DNA of 64,000 nt from Phycicoccus avicenniae_A (GTDB lineage Bacteria > Actinomycetota > Actinomycetes > Actinomycetales > Dermatophilaceae): assembly GCF_050496545.1 (NCBI RefSeq), contig NZ_JBNVZV010000004.1, positions 186,001-250,000 on the forward strand, read 5' to 3'. How positions within the stretch are numbered: the stretch's first letter is position 1; each line of letters begins with the position of its first letter. The notes below the pieces were generated by a model. The model was not told the DNA's origin and did no database searches. It saw nothing but the letters and a program-made list of their open reading frames with translations. Made by a program: the position numbers and the translations under genes. Positions 1 through 8,049 of this stretch are shown here, piece after piece.

Positions 1-1388
1 GTGATGAGCACCGGCTGGCGGGTGACCGTGGTGGCCGCGGCGCCGGTGGTGTCGGTGAGGGTGGCCGCGCCGTCGAGCACCGTCCCCGAGGACCCCGGCA
101 CCGAGGGCAAGCGGACCCGGGCCCCCGTGGCCCAGGTGACGACGGTCGGTCGGGTCGAGCCGAAGGTCGCGCCGGCCAGGCCGGCCCGGCCGACCGGGGC
201 CACCGCGGCGCCGTCGGCGGCGGCCCGCGCGAGCAGGGCGAAGGCGCTGAACGAGCCGCGCACGTCGCCCGACGCCGTGACGAGACCGTGCAGGGTCGCC
301 CCCAGGCGCCCGGACGGGTTGTCCTGCAACGGGAGCCACAGCACCTTCTGCACCCCGGCGGCCAGCGCGATGACGGTGGCCTTGACCACCTCGGCCGTGC
401 GCGCGGACGGCTGCACCGAGCGGTCGTCGTCCCAGAGGCCGAGCTCCCACATCTCCAGCGGCACCGACGCGGGCGTCACCGAGCGCAGGTAGGCGAGGGT
501 CGCGGGCAGGGCCTGCCACGGTTCGTAGAAGTGGACCTGGCGGACCTGGAAGACCCCCTCGGCGACGAGGTCGTTGATGGTGTCCGTGAAGCGGACCATC
601 GACGCCGGGCCGGGGCGGGCCAGCTCGGCACGCAGCCCGGCGACGTCCGAGACGTCGTCGATGGAGGCCTCTCCGTCCCGGGTGCCGAACCGGCGCTCGT
701 AGTAGGCGCGGTAGGTCCGCACCGCCTCGTCGTCGCGGCCGGCGTCCAGCAGCGCGGAGGCGACGGCGTAGCCCGTCCCGGCGCTGCTCACCGCGGCGTC
801 GACCACGCGCGCCTCGGGGTCCGCGTCGTGCACCGCACGGGCGGCGGTCCGCGCGAGGGTCGCGTACTGCTGCGGCGTGCCGTCCCAGAAGCTCGGGCTG
901 TTGACCTCGTTCTCGACGGCGTACTCGGTGACGCCCAGGGCGGAGTACCGCTGCACGGCCTGGCGCACGAAGTCGGTGTAGACCGCCATGTCGCCCGGCA
1001 TCGCCGACTCCGTGACGCCCTGTCCCCGGGCGTACTTCGTCTGCCCGGGGGTGGCCCAGCAGCGACCCGTGCGGAGCTTGACGAGGCTGCCGATGCCGAT
1101 CTCGCGGGCGCGCTGGACGTAGGAGTCCGGCACCGACCAGTCGAACTGCCCCCGGCGTGGCTGGACGTCGCAGAGGACGACCTCGACGTAGGTGTGCCCG
1201 CCGCGCAGCGCGGCGAGGGCGGGCCTGACGCGGTCGAACTCGGCCCAGACCCACTTGGCCCCGAGCGGCGTCGTCGTGTGCGTCGCGGAGGGGACCGGGG
1301 CCGGGGACGGCTCCTCGGTGCACCCGGCGAGCGCCACGAGGGCGCCGACCAGGGCGGCGACGAGTGCGGTGCGGCGGGAGCGGGTCAT
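1..1388 (-). CDS. Exported glycoside-hydrolase-like lipoprotein (C-terminus outside window)
   Basis: The reading frame starts at an ATG at 1388 and runs off the left edge, so 462 codons are visible and the C-terminus is missing. The N-terminus is a lipoprotein signal with a lipobox ending in Cys23 (LVALAGC), followed by a short Pro/Thr-rich linker. The body looks like a clan-A (beta/alpha)8 glycosidase. YAVENEVN (Glu161) sits where the acid/base Glu-Asn motif lies, and LEMWELGLWD (Glu315) is a plausible nucleophile on a late strand. The family is not certain; it resembles GH39/GH5-type folds. It would be anchored outside the membrane and act on a polysaccharide. It lies downstream of the secreted PKD protein and the sugar-transferase operon, which suggests a role in exopolysaccharide processing. 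That role is inference. Confidence 0.7.
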   Translation of the reverse strand, partial: MTRSRRTALVAALVGALVALAGCTEEPSPAPVPSATHTTTPLGAKWVWAEFDRVRPALAALRGGHTYVEVVLCDVQPRRGQFDWSVPDSYVQRAREIGIGSLVKLRTGRCWATPGQTKYARGQGVTESAMPGDMAVYTDFVRQAVQRYSALGVTEYAVENEVNSPSFWDGTPQQYATLARTAARAVHDADPEARVVDAAVSSAGTGYAVASALLDAGRDDEAVRTYRAYYERRFGTRDGEASIDDVSDVAGLRAELARPGPASMVRFTDTINDLVAEGVFQVRQVHFYEPWQALPATLAYLRSVTPASVPLEMWELGLWDDDRSVQPSARTAEVVKATVIALAAGVQKVLWLPLQDNPSGRLGATLHGLVTASGDVRGSFSAFALLARAAADGAAVAPVGRAGLAGATFGSTRPTVVTWATGARVRLPSVPGSSGTVLDGAATLTDTTGAAATTVTRQPVLI

Positions 1389-1554
1389 GGCCGGTCGGTT
1401 CTCGCTCCTCGTCGGCGTCGTCCTGGGCTCGGGGTGCACCCGGTGCGGGGTCGGGCGGAGCAGGGCCCCCTCACGGCGTCTCCCTCCCCCAGTGTAGGTG
1501 TGGCGTGCTCGGCGCCGGACCGGGTCCGGTCCGCGCGACGCCCGCCGGGACGAG

Positions 1555-1590
1555 GACCGCCCCGACCCCGAGGGAGGGGCCGGGGCGGTC
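1555..1590 (-). terminator. Hairpin after the PKD/malectin gene
   Basis: The arms GACCGCCCCG (1555-1564) and CGGGGCGGTC (1581-1590) pair perfectly just past the stop of the minus-strand gene ending at 1601. The inner CCCC/GGGG bases can extend the stem. There is no U-run, as is common in high-GC actinobacteria. The rest of 1389-1600 shows no gene. Confidence 0.55.
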
Positions 1591-1600
1591 GGGCCCGACG

Positions 1601-4600
1601 TCAGGGACGCAGCACCACGCTCATGCCGATGCCCTTGAGCGACGGGGCGTTGACCACGGCACTCGTGCCGGGGTCGGTGCCCGCCGAGGACGGGGCTCCG
1701 GCGTCCGAGACGAACGTGGAGTACCGCGTCGTCGAGGTCCCGAGGACCGAGCCCCGAGCGGTCTGCCCACCGGCCGGCGTCCACGAGTCCGTGGTGGTCG
1801 ACCGGTCGGCGAACAGCGCGACGACGTAGTCACCGGCGAGGACCGGCTGGGCCGGCGTCAGGTGCGTCGCCGTCCCGGAGTCCGTCGTCGAGGCCGAGGC
1901 GGCCACACCGCCGTACCCGCGGTAGACGAGCAGCTGGGCCGTCGTGCGCCGCGAGACCGGCTGGGTCAGCGAGACCGAGCCGCCGGTGTCACCGGCCACG
2001 GCCTGCTTCGTCCAGACGACCGACGACAGCGCCGTCCCGATGTTCACCGTGCGCACACGGGTCCAGCCCGCCGGGTCGGACGTCGGCGTCGACGCCGGGT
2101 CGCCGACCCAGTGCACGAGCATCGTGTCGCCCGCCTGGGTCTGCGCCGGGACCGGGAGGGTCTTGACCGTGGCCGCGGCGTCGGTGGTGGCCGACCGGGC
2201 GACGAACCCGGTCCCGGCCGGTGCCGCCACCGGGTTCACCGTCCTGGTGACCGAGTCGGAGTCGCCGGCGTTGTCGGTCACCGTGAGGGTCACCGACTTC
2301 GCCCCGCCCGACGCGTAGGTGCGCGAGACGGACGGACCGGTGGCGGTGGTGCCGTCACCGAAGGCCCACGACCAGCCGGTCACGGTGCCGTCGGGGTCGC
2401 TCGACGTCGAGCCGTCGAACGAGCACGTCAGGCCGGTGCACGACGAGGTGAACGCGGCCACCGGCGCCTTGTTGGCCGCGGGGTTGCCCAGGAAGAGCGC
2501 CCGACCGTTCCAGTTGCGCCCACCCGTGCTCGGGCCGTCGACGCGGGTCTCGGACCCGGTCGTCGTCGTGCCGGTCCAGCCGATCGACCACAGGTCGCCC
2601 GTGCTGCGCTTGACGAAGTACAGCGTCGAGCCGGCGACGAACATCCCGCCGACGTCGGCGAAGCTCATCGACGAGGAGACGTTCGAGGAGACCGGGCCGA
2701 CGATGCCGCTGTCGGGCGAGAACGGGATGGACCGCAGCGACGTCCCGCCGTTGGCGTAGTAGACGTTGCCGTTCGTGTAGAACATGCCGCGGACCGAGGA
2801 CAGCTCGCCGTAGAAGTTGGGCGTGTTGCCGTCGTAGGTGCCGCCGCTGCCGTTCGGCCAGTCCTTCCACTTCGGGTCGTGGTAGGGGTTGACCGCGACC
2901 GGCGTGCCGATGGTGCGCCCGTCGAAGGAGGCGGTCATCAGCGTGCTGGCGGTGCCGTAGAACAGCTTGTCCCCGACCGTGAAGGCGCCGCGGACGGTCG
3001 ACCAGTCGATGCCCGACGCCGAGAGGTTCTCGGGGCCGGCGGTGGTGCCGTCGAAGCGCCAGGAGGCGAGGGAGTCGGTCTGCACCGGGCCGGGGGTGAC
3101 GTCGGTGCGGACGATCTCGATCGCGTTGACGAGCGGGTTCTCGACGACGTGGGTGAAGTCGATGTTGACGGTCCCGTCGCTCGTGATCGGGAAGGACCGC
3201 TTCGTGGCCCGGTTGTGGCCCACCTGGCCCGAGAGGTCGAGGTCGTCGATCTTCAGCGCGCCGTCGATGGACATGTCGAAGATGCGCTGCCCCGCACCCG
3301 CGGTGCAGTCGCACCGGTTGGCGAAGTAGACGTTGACCGACACGGGCACCCCGGCGGTCACCGGGAAGGACCACTGCAGCTCCGGGGCGCCGTCCGGGTC
3401 CCAGCGCTCGGAGTCGAAGAGCGCGGTCGGGACCGTGGCCGGCACGGAGGGGTCGTACGTGGCGGCCGGCGACCAGCCGGCACCGTTGCTGCCGGAGTTG
3501 CGGTACGGGCTGTCGAAGCCGTCGTCGGCGGCCCAGTCGGGGCCGGAGTCACCGGAGCCGACGGCCGGGCCACCGGCGTTGACGCGGTAGAGGACGTTGG
3601 TGGCCGAGCCGAGCCCACCCCGACCGTCGTAGACGGTGGCCGGGAGCGTCGGCGTGGTGGTCGCCGTCGCCGTGTAGCCGCCCTTGTAGGGGAAGAAGGC
3701 CAGCTTCTGGCGCTTGTAGGCCGGGTTGATGCTGATGTAGTCGGTGTCCGACCCGATCCAGATGCCGTCGCGGGCGGCGAGCATCCCGAAGACCGCGGTG
3801 CCGCGCGGGACGCGACCGGGGTTCCACTTCATCGGCACGCCCGAGAGCGGGTCGACGACGGAGAGGCCGGAGCGCGGGACGGCGCCGGGAGCGGCGAAGT
3901 CGTTGCCGAGCGTGTTGTTCATCCAGCGCTGGTGGCCGCCCACGTAGACGGCGCTGTCGGTGACCGCGACCGCCCAGATCGTGTCGCCGCCGGCCGAGGA
4001 GACCCACTCCGGCTTGGCGTCGACGACGGGGTTGCGCGTCGTCCACTTGGTCGCGGTGTCGCAGAGGGTGCCGATCGCGGGCCCGCCGCCGCCGCCGGAG
4101 CCGATGACGAAGTAGCTGCCGTCGGGCGAGAGCGAGACGGTGCGGACCGTCCAGTCGTTGGCGAAGTTGTAGCAGAGCGGCTTGAAGCCGTTGGTCTGCC
4201 ACGGGTCGATCGAGGAGGAGGTGCCGGTGAGGTTGATCTGCACCGCCTGGTCGCGGTCGAGACCGTTGGCCTTGCGGAAGTTGCCGATGACGACGAGCCG
4301 GCTGCCGTCCTTCGTGATGTCGAGGGACTTGCCGCCGACGGCCTTCTGGACCTGCGTCGGGTCGGTGTTGTGGTGCTCGGTGAGGTCGACGCGCAGGGCG
4401 TCGGTCAGGGCGCCGGTGGTGGGGTTGAGGCTCGCGAGCCCCAGCCGCTGCGCCCCGCCGACGGTCGTGAAGTCACCGGCGAGGTAGAGGTTGCCGGCCC
4501 GGAACTTCAGGTCCTGGACGGCCTGGTCGATGGCCGGCGGCTTGAACCCGGCGATCGGCGCACCCGTGGTGGCGTCGAGGAGCGCGACCTTGTTGAGCGG

Positions 4601-4993
4601 GGTGCCGTTGACGTTGCGGATGATGCCGGCCGCGTAGATGGTGTTCGCGCTCGGACCCGGGGTCACGGCGTACACCTGGCCGAGGATCGTCGGGTTGAAC
4701 GTCGCGTCGAGCGCGCCGGTCACGCGGTCGAAGGCCGCGAGCCCGGAGCGGGACTGACCCCCGACCTCGGTGAACGTCCCCGCGACGAAGATCTTGTCCC
4801 CCACCTCGGCGAACGACATGGCCTTGGTACCGACGGTGATGCCCGGCGTGGTCGCCGAGGGGATCTCGGTCGGCATGGCGCGGGGCGTCGGCGGAGACGC
4901 CGGGTCCGGCGTCGCCTGCGCCGGTGTGCTGCTGGCGATCACACCGGTCGCGAGGGTCATCGCGACGGTGACCACCAAGGATCGGAATCTCAT
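1601..4993 (-). CDS. Secreted beta-propeller / malectin / PKD-domain protein
   Basis: The protein has 1130 residues. The ATG at 4993 is chosen because AGGAG precedes it and because it opens directly on a Sec signal peptide (MRFRSLVVTVAMTLATG, cleavage near AQA-TPDP); a longer frame upstream lacks this. Domains in order: residues about 45-460 hold repeats of the type VAGTFTEVGGQ, typical of delta-60 or propeller surface proteins; about 465-630 is a malectin-like carbohydrate-binding domain (VLYRVNAGGP to NAIEIV); more propeller-like sequence follows; about 839-921 is a PKD domain (FDGSTSSDPDGTV, WAFGDGTTATG); the last 200 residues are a beta-rich exported domain. It is probably an extracellular glycan-binding protein. 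It lies 106 bp downstream of cysN on the same strand. No enzyme motif was recognised. Confidence 0.8.
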   Translation of the reverse strand: MRFRSLVVTVAMTLATGVIASSTPAQATPDPASPPTPRAMPTEIPSATTPGITVGTKAMSFAEVGDKIFVAGTFTEVGGQSRSGLAAFDRVTGALDATFNPTILGQVYAVTPGPSANTIYAAGIIRNVNGTPLNKVALLDATTGAPIAGFKPPAIDQAVQDLKFRAGNLYLAGDFTTVGGAQRLGLASLNPTTGALTDALRVDLTEHHNTDPTQVQKAVGGKSLDITKDGSRLVVIGNFRKANGLDRDQAVQINLTGTSSSIDPWQTNGFKPLCYNFANDWTVRTVSLSPDGSYFVIGSGGGGGPAIGTLCDTATKWTTRNPVVDAKPEWVSSAGGDTIWAVAVTDSAVYVGGHQRWMNNTLGNDFAAPGAVPRSGLSVVDPLSGVPMKWNPGRVPRGTAVFGMLAARDGIWIGSDTDYISINPAYKRQKLAFFPYKGGYTATATTTPTLPATVYDGRGGLGSATNVLYRVNAGGPAVGSGDSGPDWAADDGFDSPYRNSGSNGAGWSPAATYDPSVPATVPTALFDSERWDPDGAPELQWSFPVTAGVPVSVNVYFANRCDCTAGAGQRIFDMSIDGALKIDDLDLSGQVGHNRATKRSFPITSDGTVNIDFTHVVENPLVNAIEIVRTDVTPGPVQTDSLASWRFDGTTAGPENLSASGIDWSTVRGAFTVGDKLFYGTASTLMTASFDGRTIGTPVAVNPYHDPKWKDWPNGSGGTYDGNTPNFYGELSSVRGMFYTNGNVYYANGGTSLRSIPFSPDSGIVGPVSSNVSSSMSFADVGGMFVAGSTLYFVKRSTGDLWSIGWTGTTTTGSETRVDGPSTGGRNWNGRALFLGNPAANKAPVAAFTSSCTGLTCSFDGSTSSDPDGTVTGWSWAFGDGTTATGPSVSRTYASGGAKSVTLTVTDNAGDSDSVTRTVNPVAAPAGTGFVARSATTDAAATVKTLPVPAQTQAGDTMLVHWVGDPASTPTSDPAGWTRVRTVNIGTALSSVVWTKQAVAGDTGGSVSLTQPVSRRTTAQLLVYRGYGGVAASASTTDSGTATHLTPAQPVLAGDYVVALFADRSTTTDSWTPAGGQTARGSVLGTSTTRYSTFVSDAGAPSSAGTDPGTSAVVNAPSLKGIGMSVVLRP

Positions 4994-5099
4994 GGGACGG
5001 CTCCTGCGTGTGCTCTGCCGCCGCGGCGGCTCCGTCGGGCCCTGCGCCCGCTGGCTGTGTGCTGGCTGCTCGAGGTGTGCGTCCCCTGCCGGACCGCGC

Positions 5100-6356
5100 T
5101 CAGCGGTTGGCATCGGCGATCATCCCCGCGGCAACGGTGCGGTTGGTGCCTTCGTCCACGAGGACGAAGCCCCCTGTGTTCCGGTTGCGCCCGTAGTCGT
5201 CGCACATGAGCGGGACGGTGGTGCGTAGCCGAACCCGGCCGATCTCGTTGAGGGAGAGGCCGGTTGCGTCCTCGTCGCGGTGAAGCGTGTTGACGTCGAG
5301 GCGGTACTGGAGGTCGCGCACGACGGCGCGCGCCGTGCGGGTCGTGTGCTTCAGCGCGTACTTGCGTCCCACCTGGAAGGGTGCGGTCTCGTCCATCCAG
5401 CAGACCATCGCGTCGATGTCCTGCGTGACGGTGGGCATGTTGTGCGGGCGACAGAGCATGTCACCACGCGAGATGTCGATCTCGTCCTCGAGGCGCACCG
5501 TGACCGACATCGGGGGGTAGGCCTCGTCGACCTCGCCGTCGGCGGTCTCGACGGCCGCGATGCGGGAGGTGAACCCCGACGGCAGGACCATGACGTCGTC
5601 GCCCTTCTTGAGGACGCCGCCCACGACCTGTCCGGCGTACCCGCGGTAGTCGTGGTACTCGTCGGACTGGGGCCGGATGACGTACTGCACCGGGAACCGG
5701 ACGTCGATGAGGTTGCGGTCGCTGGCGACGTGGACGTTCTCGAGGTGGTGCAGCAGGCTGGCGCCGGTGTACCAGGGCATGTTCTCGGAGCGCTCGACGA
5801 CGTTGTCGCCGCGCAGCGCGGACACGGGGATCACCTCGAGGTCGGGGATGCGCAGCTTGGTGGCGAAGCCGACGAACTCCTCGCGCAGCCGCTCGAACAC
5901 CTCCTGCGACCAGTCGACGAGGTCCATCTTGTTGACGACGAGGACGATGTGCGGCACCTGGAGCAGGGTCGCGAGGAAGGCGTGCCGCCGGCTCTGCTCG
6001 ACGAGACCCTTGCGCGCGTCGACGAGGACGAGGGCGAGGTCGGCGGTGGAGGCGCCGGTCACCATGTTGCGGGTGTACTGGATGTGCCCCGGGGTGTCGG
6101 CGATGATGAACTTGCGCTTGGGAGAGGCGAAGTAGCGGTACGCCACGTCGATGGTGATGCCCTGCTCGCGCTCGGCGCGCAGGCCGTCGGTGAGCAGCGC
6201 GAGGTTCGTGTGGTCCTCGCCGCGCTCCCGGCTGACCCGCTCGACGGCGTCGATCTGGTCCTGGAAGACGGTCTTGGTGTCGTAGAGCAGGCGCCCGATG
6301 AGGGTGCTCTTGCCGTCGTCGACCGACCCGGCGGTCGCGAACCGGAGGATGTCCAT
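5100..6356 (-). CDS. cysN: Sulfate adenylyltransferase subunit 1 (GTPase)
   Basis: The 418-residue CysN subunit uses GTP hydrolysis to drive formation of adenylyl sulfate (APS) from ATP and sulfate by CysD. GTPase motifs are clear: GSVDDGKS at 10-17, DTPGH at 87-91 and NKMD at 142-145, followed by EF-Tu-like beta-barrel domains. There is no C-terminal APS-kinase (CysC) fusion, so PAPS would need a kinase encoded elsewhere. The start ATG shares one base with the cysD stop (TGATG), implying translational coupling. It is the last gene of an overlapping chain starting with a sugar transferase, which favours a supply of activated sulfate for polymer sulfation. Ordinary sulfate assimilation remains possible. 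Confidence 0.95.
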   Translation of the reverse strand: MDILRFATAGSVDDGKSTLIGRLLYDTKTVFQDQIDAVERVSRERGEDHTNLALLTDGLRAEREQGITIDVAYRYFASPKRKFIIADTPGHIQYTRNMVTGASTADLALVLVDARKGLVEQSRRHAFLATLLQVPHIVLVVNKMDLVDWSQEVFERLREEFVGFATKLRIPDLEVIPVSALRGDNVVERSENMPWYTGASLLHHLENVHVASDRNLIDVRFPVQYVIRPQSDEYHDYRGYAGQVVGGVLKKGDDVMVLPSGFTSRIAAVETADGEVDEAYPPMSVTVRLEDEIDISRGDMLCRPHNMPTVTQDIDAMVCWMDETAPFQVGRKYALKHTTRTARAVVRDLQYRLDVNTLHRDEDATGLSLNEIGRVRLRTTVPLMCDDYGRNRNTGGFVLVDEGTNRTVAAGMIADANR

Positions 6357-7267
6357 CAGAAGTACCCCTCGCGCTTGCGGTCCTCCATGGAGGACTCGCT
6401 GAACTTGTCGTCGCCGCGCGTCGCCCCGCGCTCGGTGATGCGCGTCGAGGCGACCTCGTCGATGACCGCGGCCACGGTGTCGGCGTCGCTCTCGACGGCC
6501 GCGGTCAGGCTGGCGTCCCCGACGGTGCGGTAGCGGACCCGCTTCTTGACGACCGCCTCGCCCCGACGCGGCTCGATGAACTCGTTGACCGCGTAGAGCA
6601 TCCCCTGGCGGTCGACGACCTCGCGGTCGTGGGCGAAGTAGATGGAGGGCAGGTCGACCCGCTGGTGCTGGATGTAGTGCCAGATGTCGAGCTCGGTCCA
6701 GTTCGAGAGCGGGAAGACGCGGATGCTCTCGCCCGGGTGGATCCGGCTGTTGTACAGGCTCCAGAGCTCGGGGCGCTGGTTCTTGGGGTCCCACTGGCCG
6801 AAGTCGTCGCGGAAGGAGAAGATCCGCTCCTTGGCCCGCGCCTTGTCCTCGTCGCGCCGCGCGCCACCGAACACCGCGGTGTACCGGCCCTGCTCGAGGG
6901 CGTCGAGGAGGACGGGGGTCTGGATGCGGTTGCGCGTGCCGTCGGGGGGTGCGACCACGGTGCCGGCGTCGATGGCGTCCTGGACCGAGGCGACGACGAG
7001 GTTGACGCCGAGCTCGCGGACCCGCCGGTCGCGGTACTCGAGCACCTCGGGGAAGTTGTGGCCGGTGTCGACGTGGAGCACCGGGAAGGGGATGCGGGCC
7101 GGACGGAAGGCCCGCTCGGCGAGCTTCAGCATGACGATGGAGTCCTTGCCGCCGGAGAAGAGCAGCACGGGGCGCTCGAACTCGGCGACGACCTCGCGGA
7201 TGATGAAGATGGCCTCGGCCTCGAGGGCCTGGAGGTGGCTCAGCTGGTACTGGTGCGGACCGGTCAT
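6356..7267 (-). CDS. cysD: Sulfate adenylyltransferase subunit 2
   Basis: CysD has 303 residues and is the catalytic subunit that transfers AMP from ATP to sulfate. It has the PP-loop motif SGGKDS at 38-43, plus the family blocks HVDTGHNFPEV, GGARRDEDKARAKER and PLSNWTELDIW. The length is normal for the family. The ATG at 7267 overlaps the cysQ stop by four bases (ATGA), and its own stop overlaps the cysN start. This chain with a sugar transferase differs from the usual cysH/cysDN assimilation cluster. Confidence 0.95.
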   Translation of the reverse strand: MTGPHQYQLSHLQALEAEAIFIIREVVAEFERPVLLFSGGKDSIVMLKLAERAFRPARIPFPVLHVDTGHNFPEVLEYRDRRVRELGVNLVVASVQDAIDAGTVVAPPDGTRNRIQTPVLLDALEQGRYTAVFGGARRDEDKARAKERIFSFRDDFGQWDPKNQRPELWSLYNSRIHPGESIRVFPLSNWTELDIWHYIQHQRVDLPSIYFAHDREVVDRQGMLYAVNEFIEPRRGEAVVKKRVRYRTVGDASLTAAVESDADTVAAVIDEVASTRITERGATRGDDKFSESSMEDRKREGYF

Positions 7268-8049
7268 GCGCTCCGTCCCCCCTCGATCGTGCGGATGGCC
7301 CCGAGGACCGTCTCGGCCACCTCGCGGCGGGCGACGACGACGTCGGGCAGTCGCGGGTCGGCGGCGTTGTAGGTGAGCGCCGATCCGTCCGTGCGGCTCG
7401 TGTGCAGGCCGGCGGAGGCCGCCACCGCGACGGGCGCGGCGGAGTCCCACTCGTACTGGCCGCCGGCGTGGACGTAGGCGTCGACGGTGCCGTCGAGGAC
7501 CGCCGTGGCCTTGATGCCGGCGGACCCCATCGGGACCAGCTCGGCGTCGAGGTGCTCGGCGAGCGCCGTGACGAACTCCGGTGGGCGGGAACGGCTCACC
7601 GCCAGCCGGAGCGGGCCGGGGGCACGGTCGGGAACCACGGGCGGGGCGTCGGTGGCGACGACGTCACCACGCGCCGGGCGGGCCACCGCGCCGGCCGCGA
7701 GCGCGCCGTCGACCCAGAGGGCCACGTGCACCGCCCAGTCGTCGCGCGGGACCTCGCCGTACTCGCGCGTGCCGTCGAGGGGGTCCACGATCCACACCCG
7801 CGAGCTGTCGAGCCGGACGTGGTCGTCCTCGCTCTCCTCGCTGAGCACGGCGTCGGCGGGGCGCTCGGCGCGCAGCCGGGCGAGCAGCAGCTCGTTGGAC
7901 CGGCGGTCACCCTCGGCGCGCAGCCCGGCGGCATCGCCGGTGAAGGAGCCCCGCAGGTCGAGCAGCAGCCGGCCCGCCTCGACGGCCAGGTCCCTGGCGA
8001 GCGCGTGGTCGGCGTCGAGCACCGACCCCGCCCCGGTGGTGGTCGTCAT
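7264..8049 (-). CDS. cysQ: 3'(2'),5'-bisphosphate nucleotidase, inositol-monophosphatase fold
   Basis: The 261-residue protein belongs to the Mg-dependent, lithium-sensitive phosphatase superfamily. Metal-binding residues are visible: Glu-Glu at about 71-72 (SEESEDD), DPLDGT at 89-94 and the C-terminal WDSAAP at 201-206. CysQ proteins remove PAP, the by-product of PAPS-dependent sulfotransfer, or hydrolyse PAPS. Its place between a sugar transferase and cysDN fits relief of PAP inhibition during sulfation. An inositol-phosphate phosphatase is the main alternative. The stop and start codons overlap both neighbours (TGATG upstream, ATGA downstream). Confidence 0.85.
   Translation of the reverse strand: MTTTTGAGSVLDADHALARDLAVEAGRLLLDLRGSFTGDAAGLRAEGDRRSNELLLARLRAERPADAVLSEESEDDHVRLDSSRVWIVDPLDGTREYGEVPRDDWAVHVALWVDGALAAGAVARPARGDVVATDAPPVVPDRAPGPLRLAVSRSRPPEFVTALAEHLDAELVPMGSAGIKATAVLDGTVDAYVHAGGQYEWDSAAPVAVAASAGLHTSRTDGSALTYNAADPRLPDVVVARREVAETVLGAIRTIEGGRSA

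Noticed and set aside
288..5209. Very long plus-strand open frames, up to 1281 codons, over 0.3-5.2 kb
   Set aside because: They are Arg/Gly/Ala-rich antisense shadows of the lipoprotein, PKD protein and cysN, which have signal peptides, domains and ribosome sites on the minus strand.
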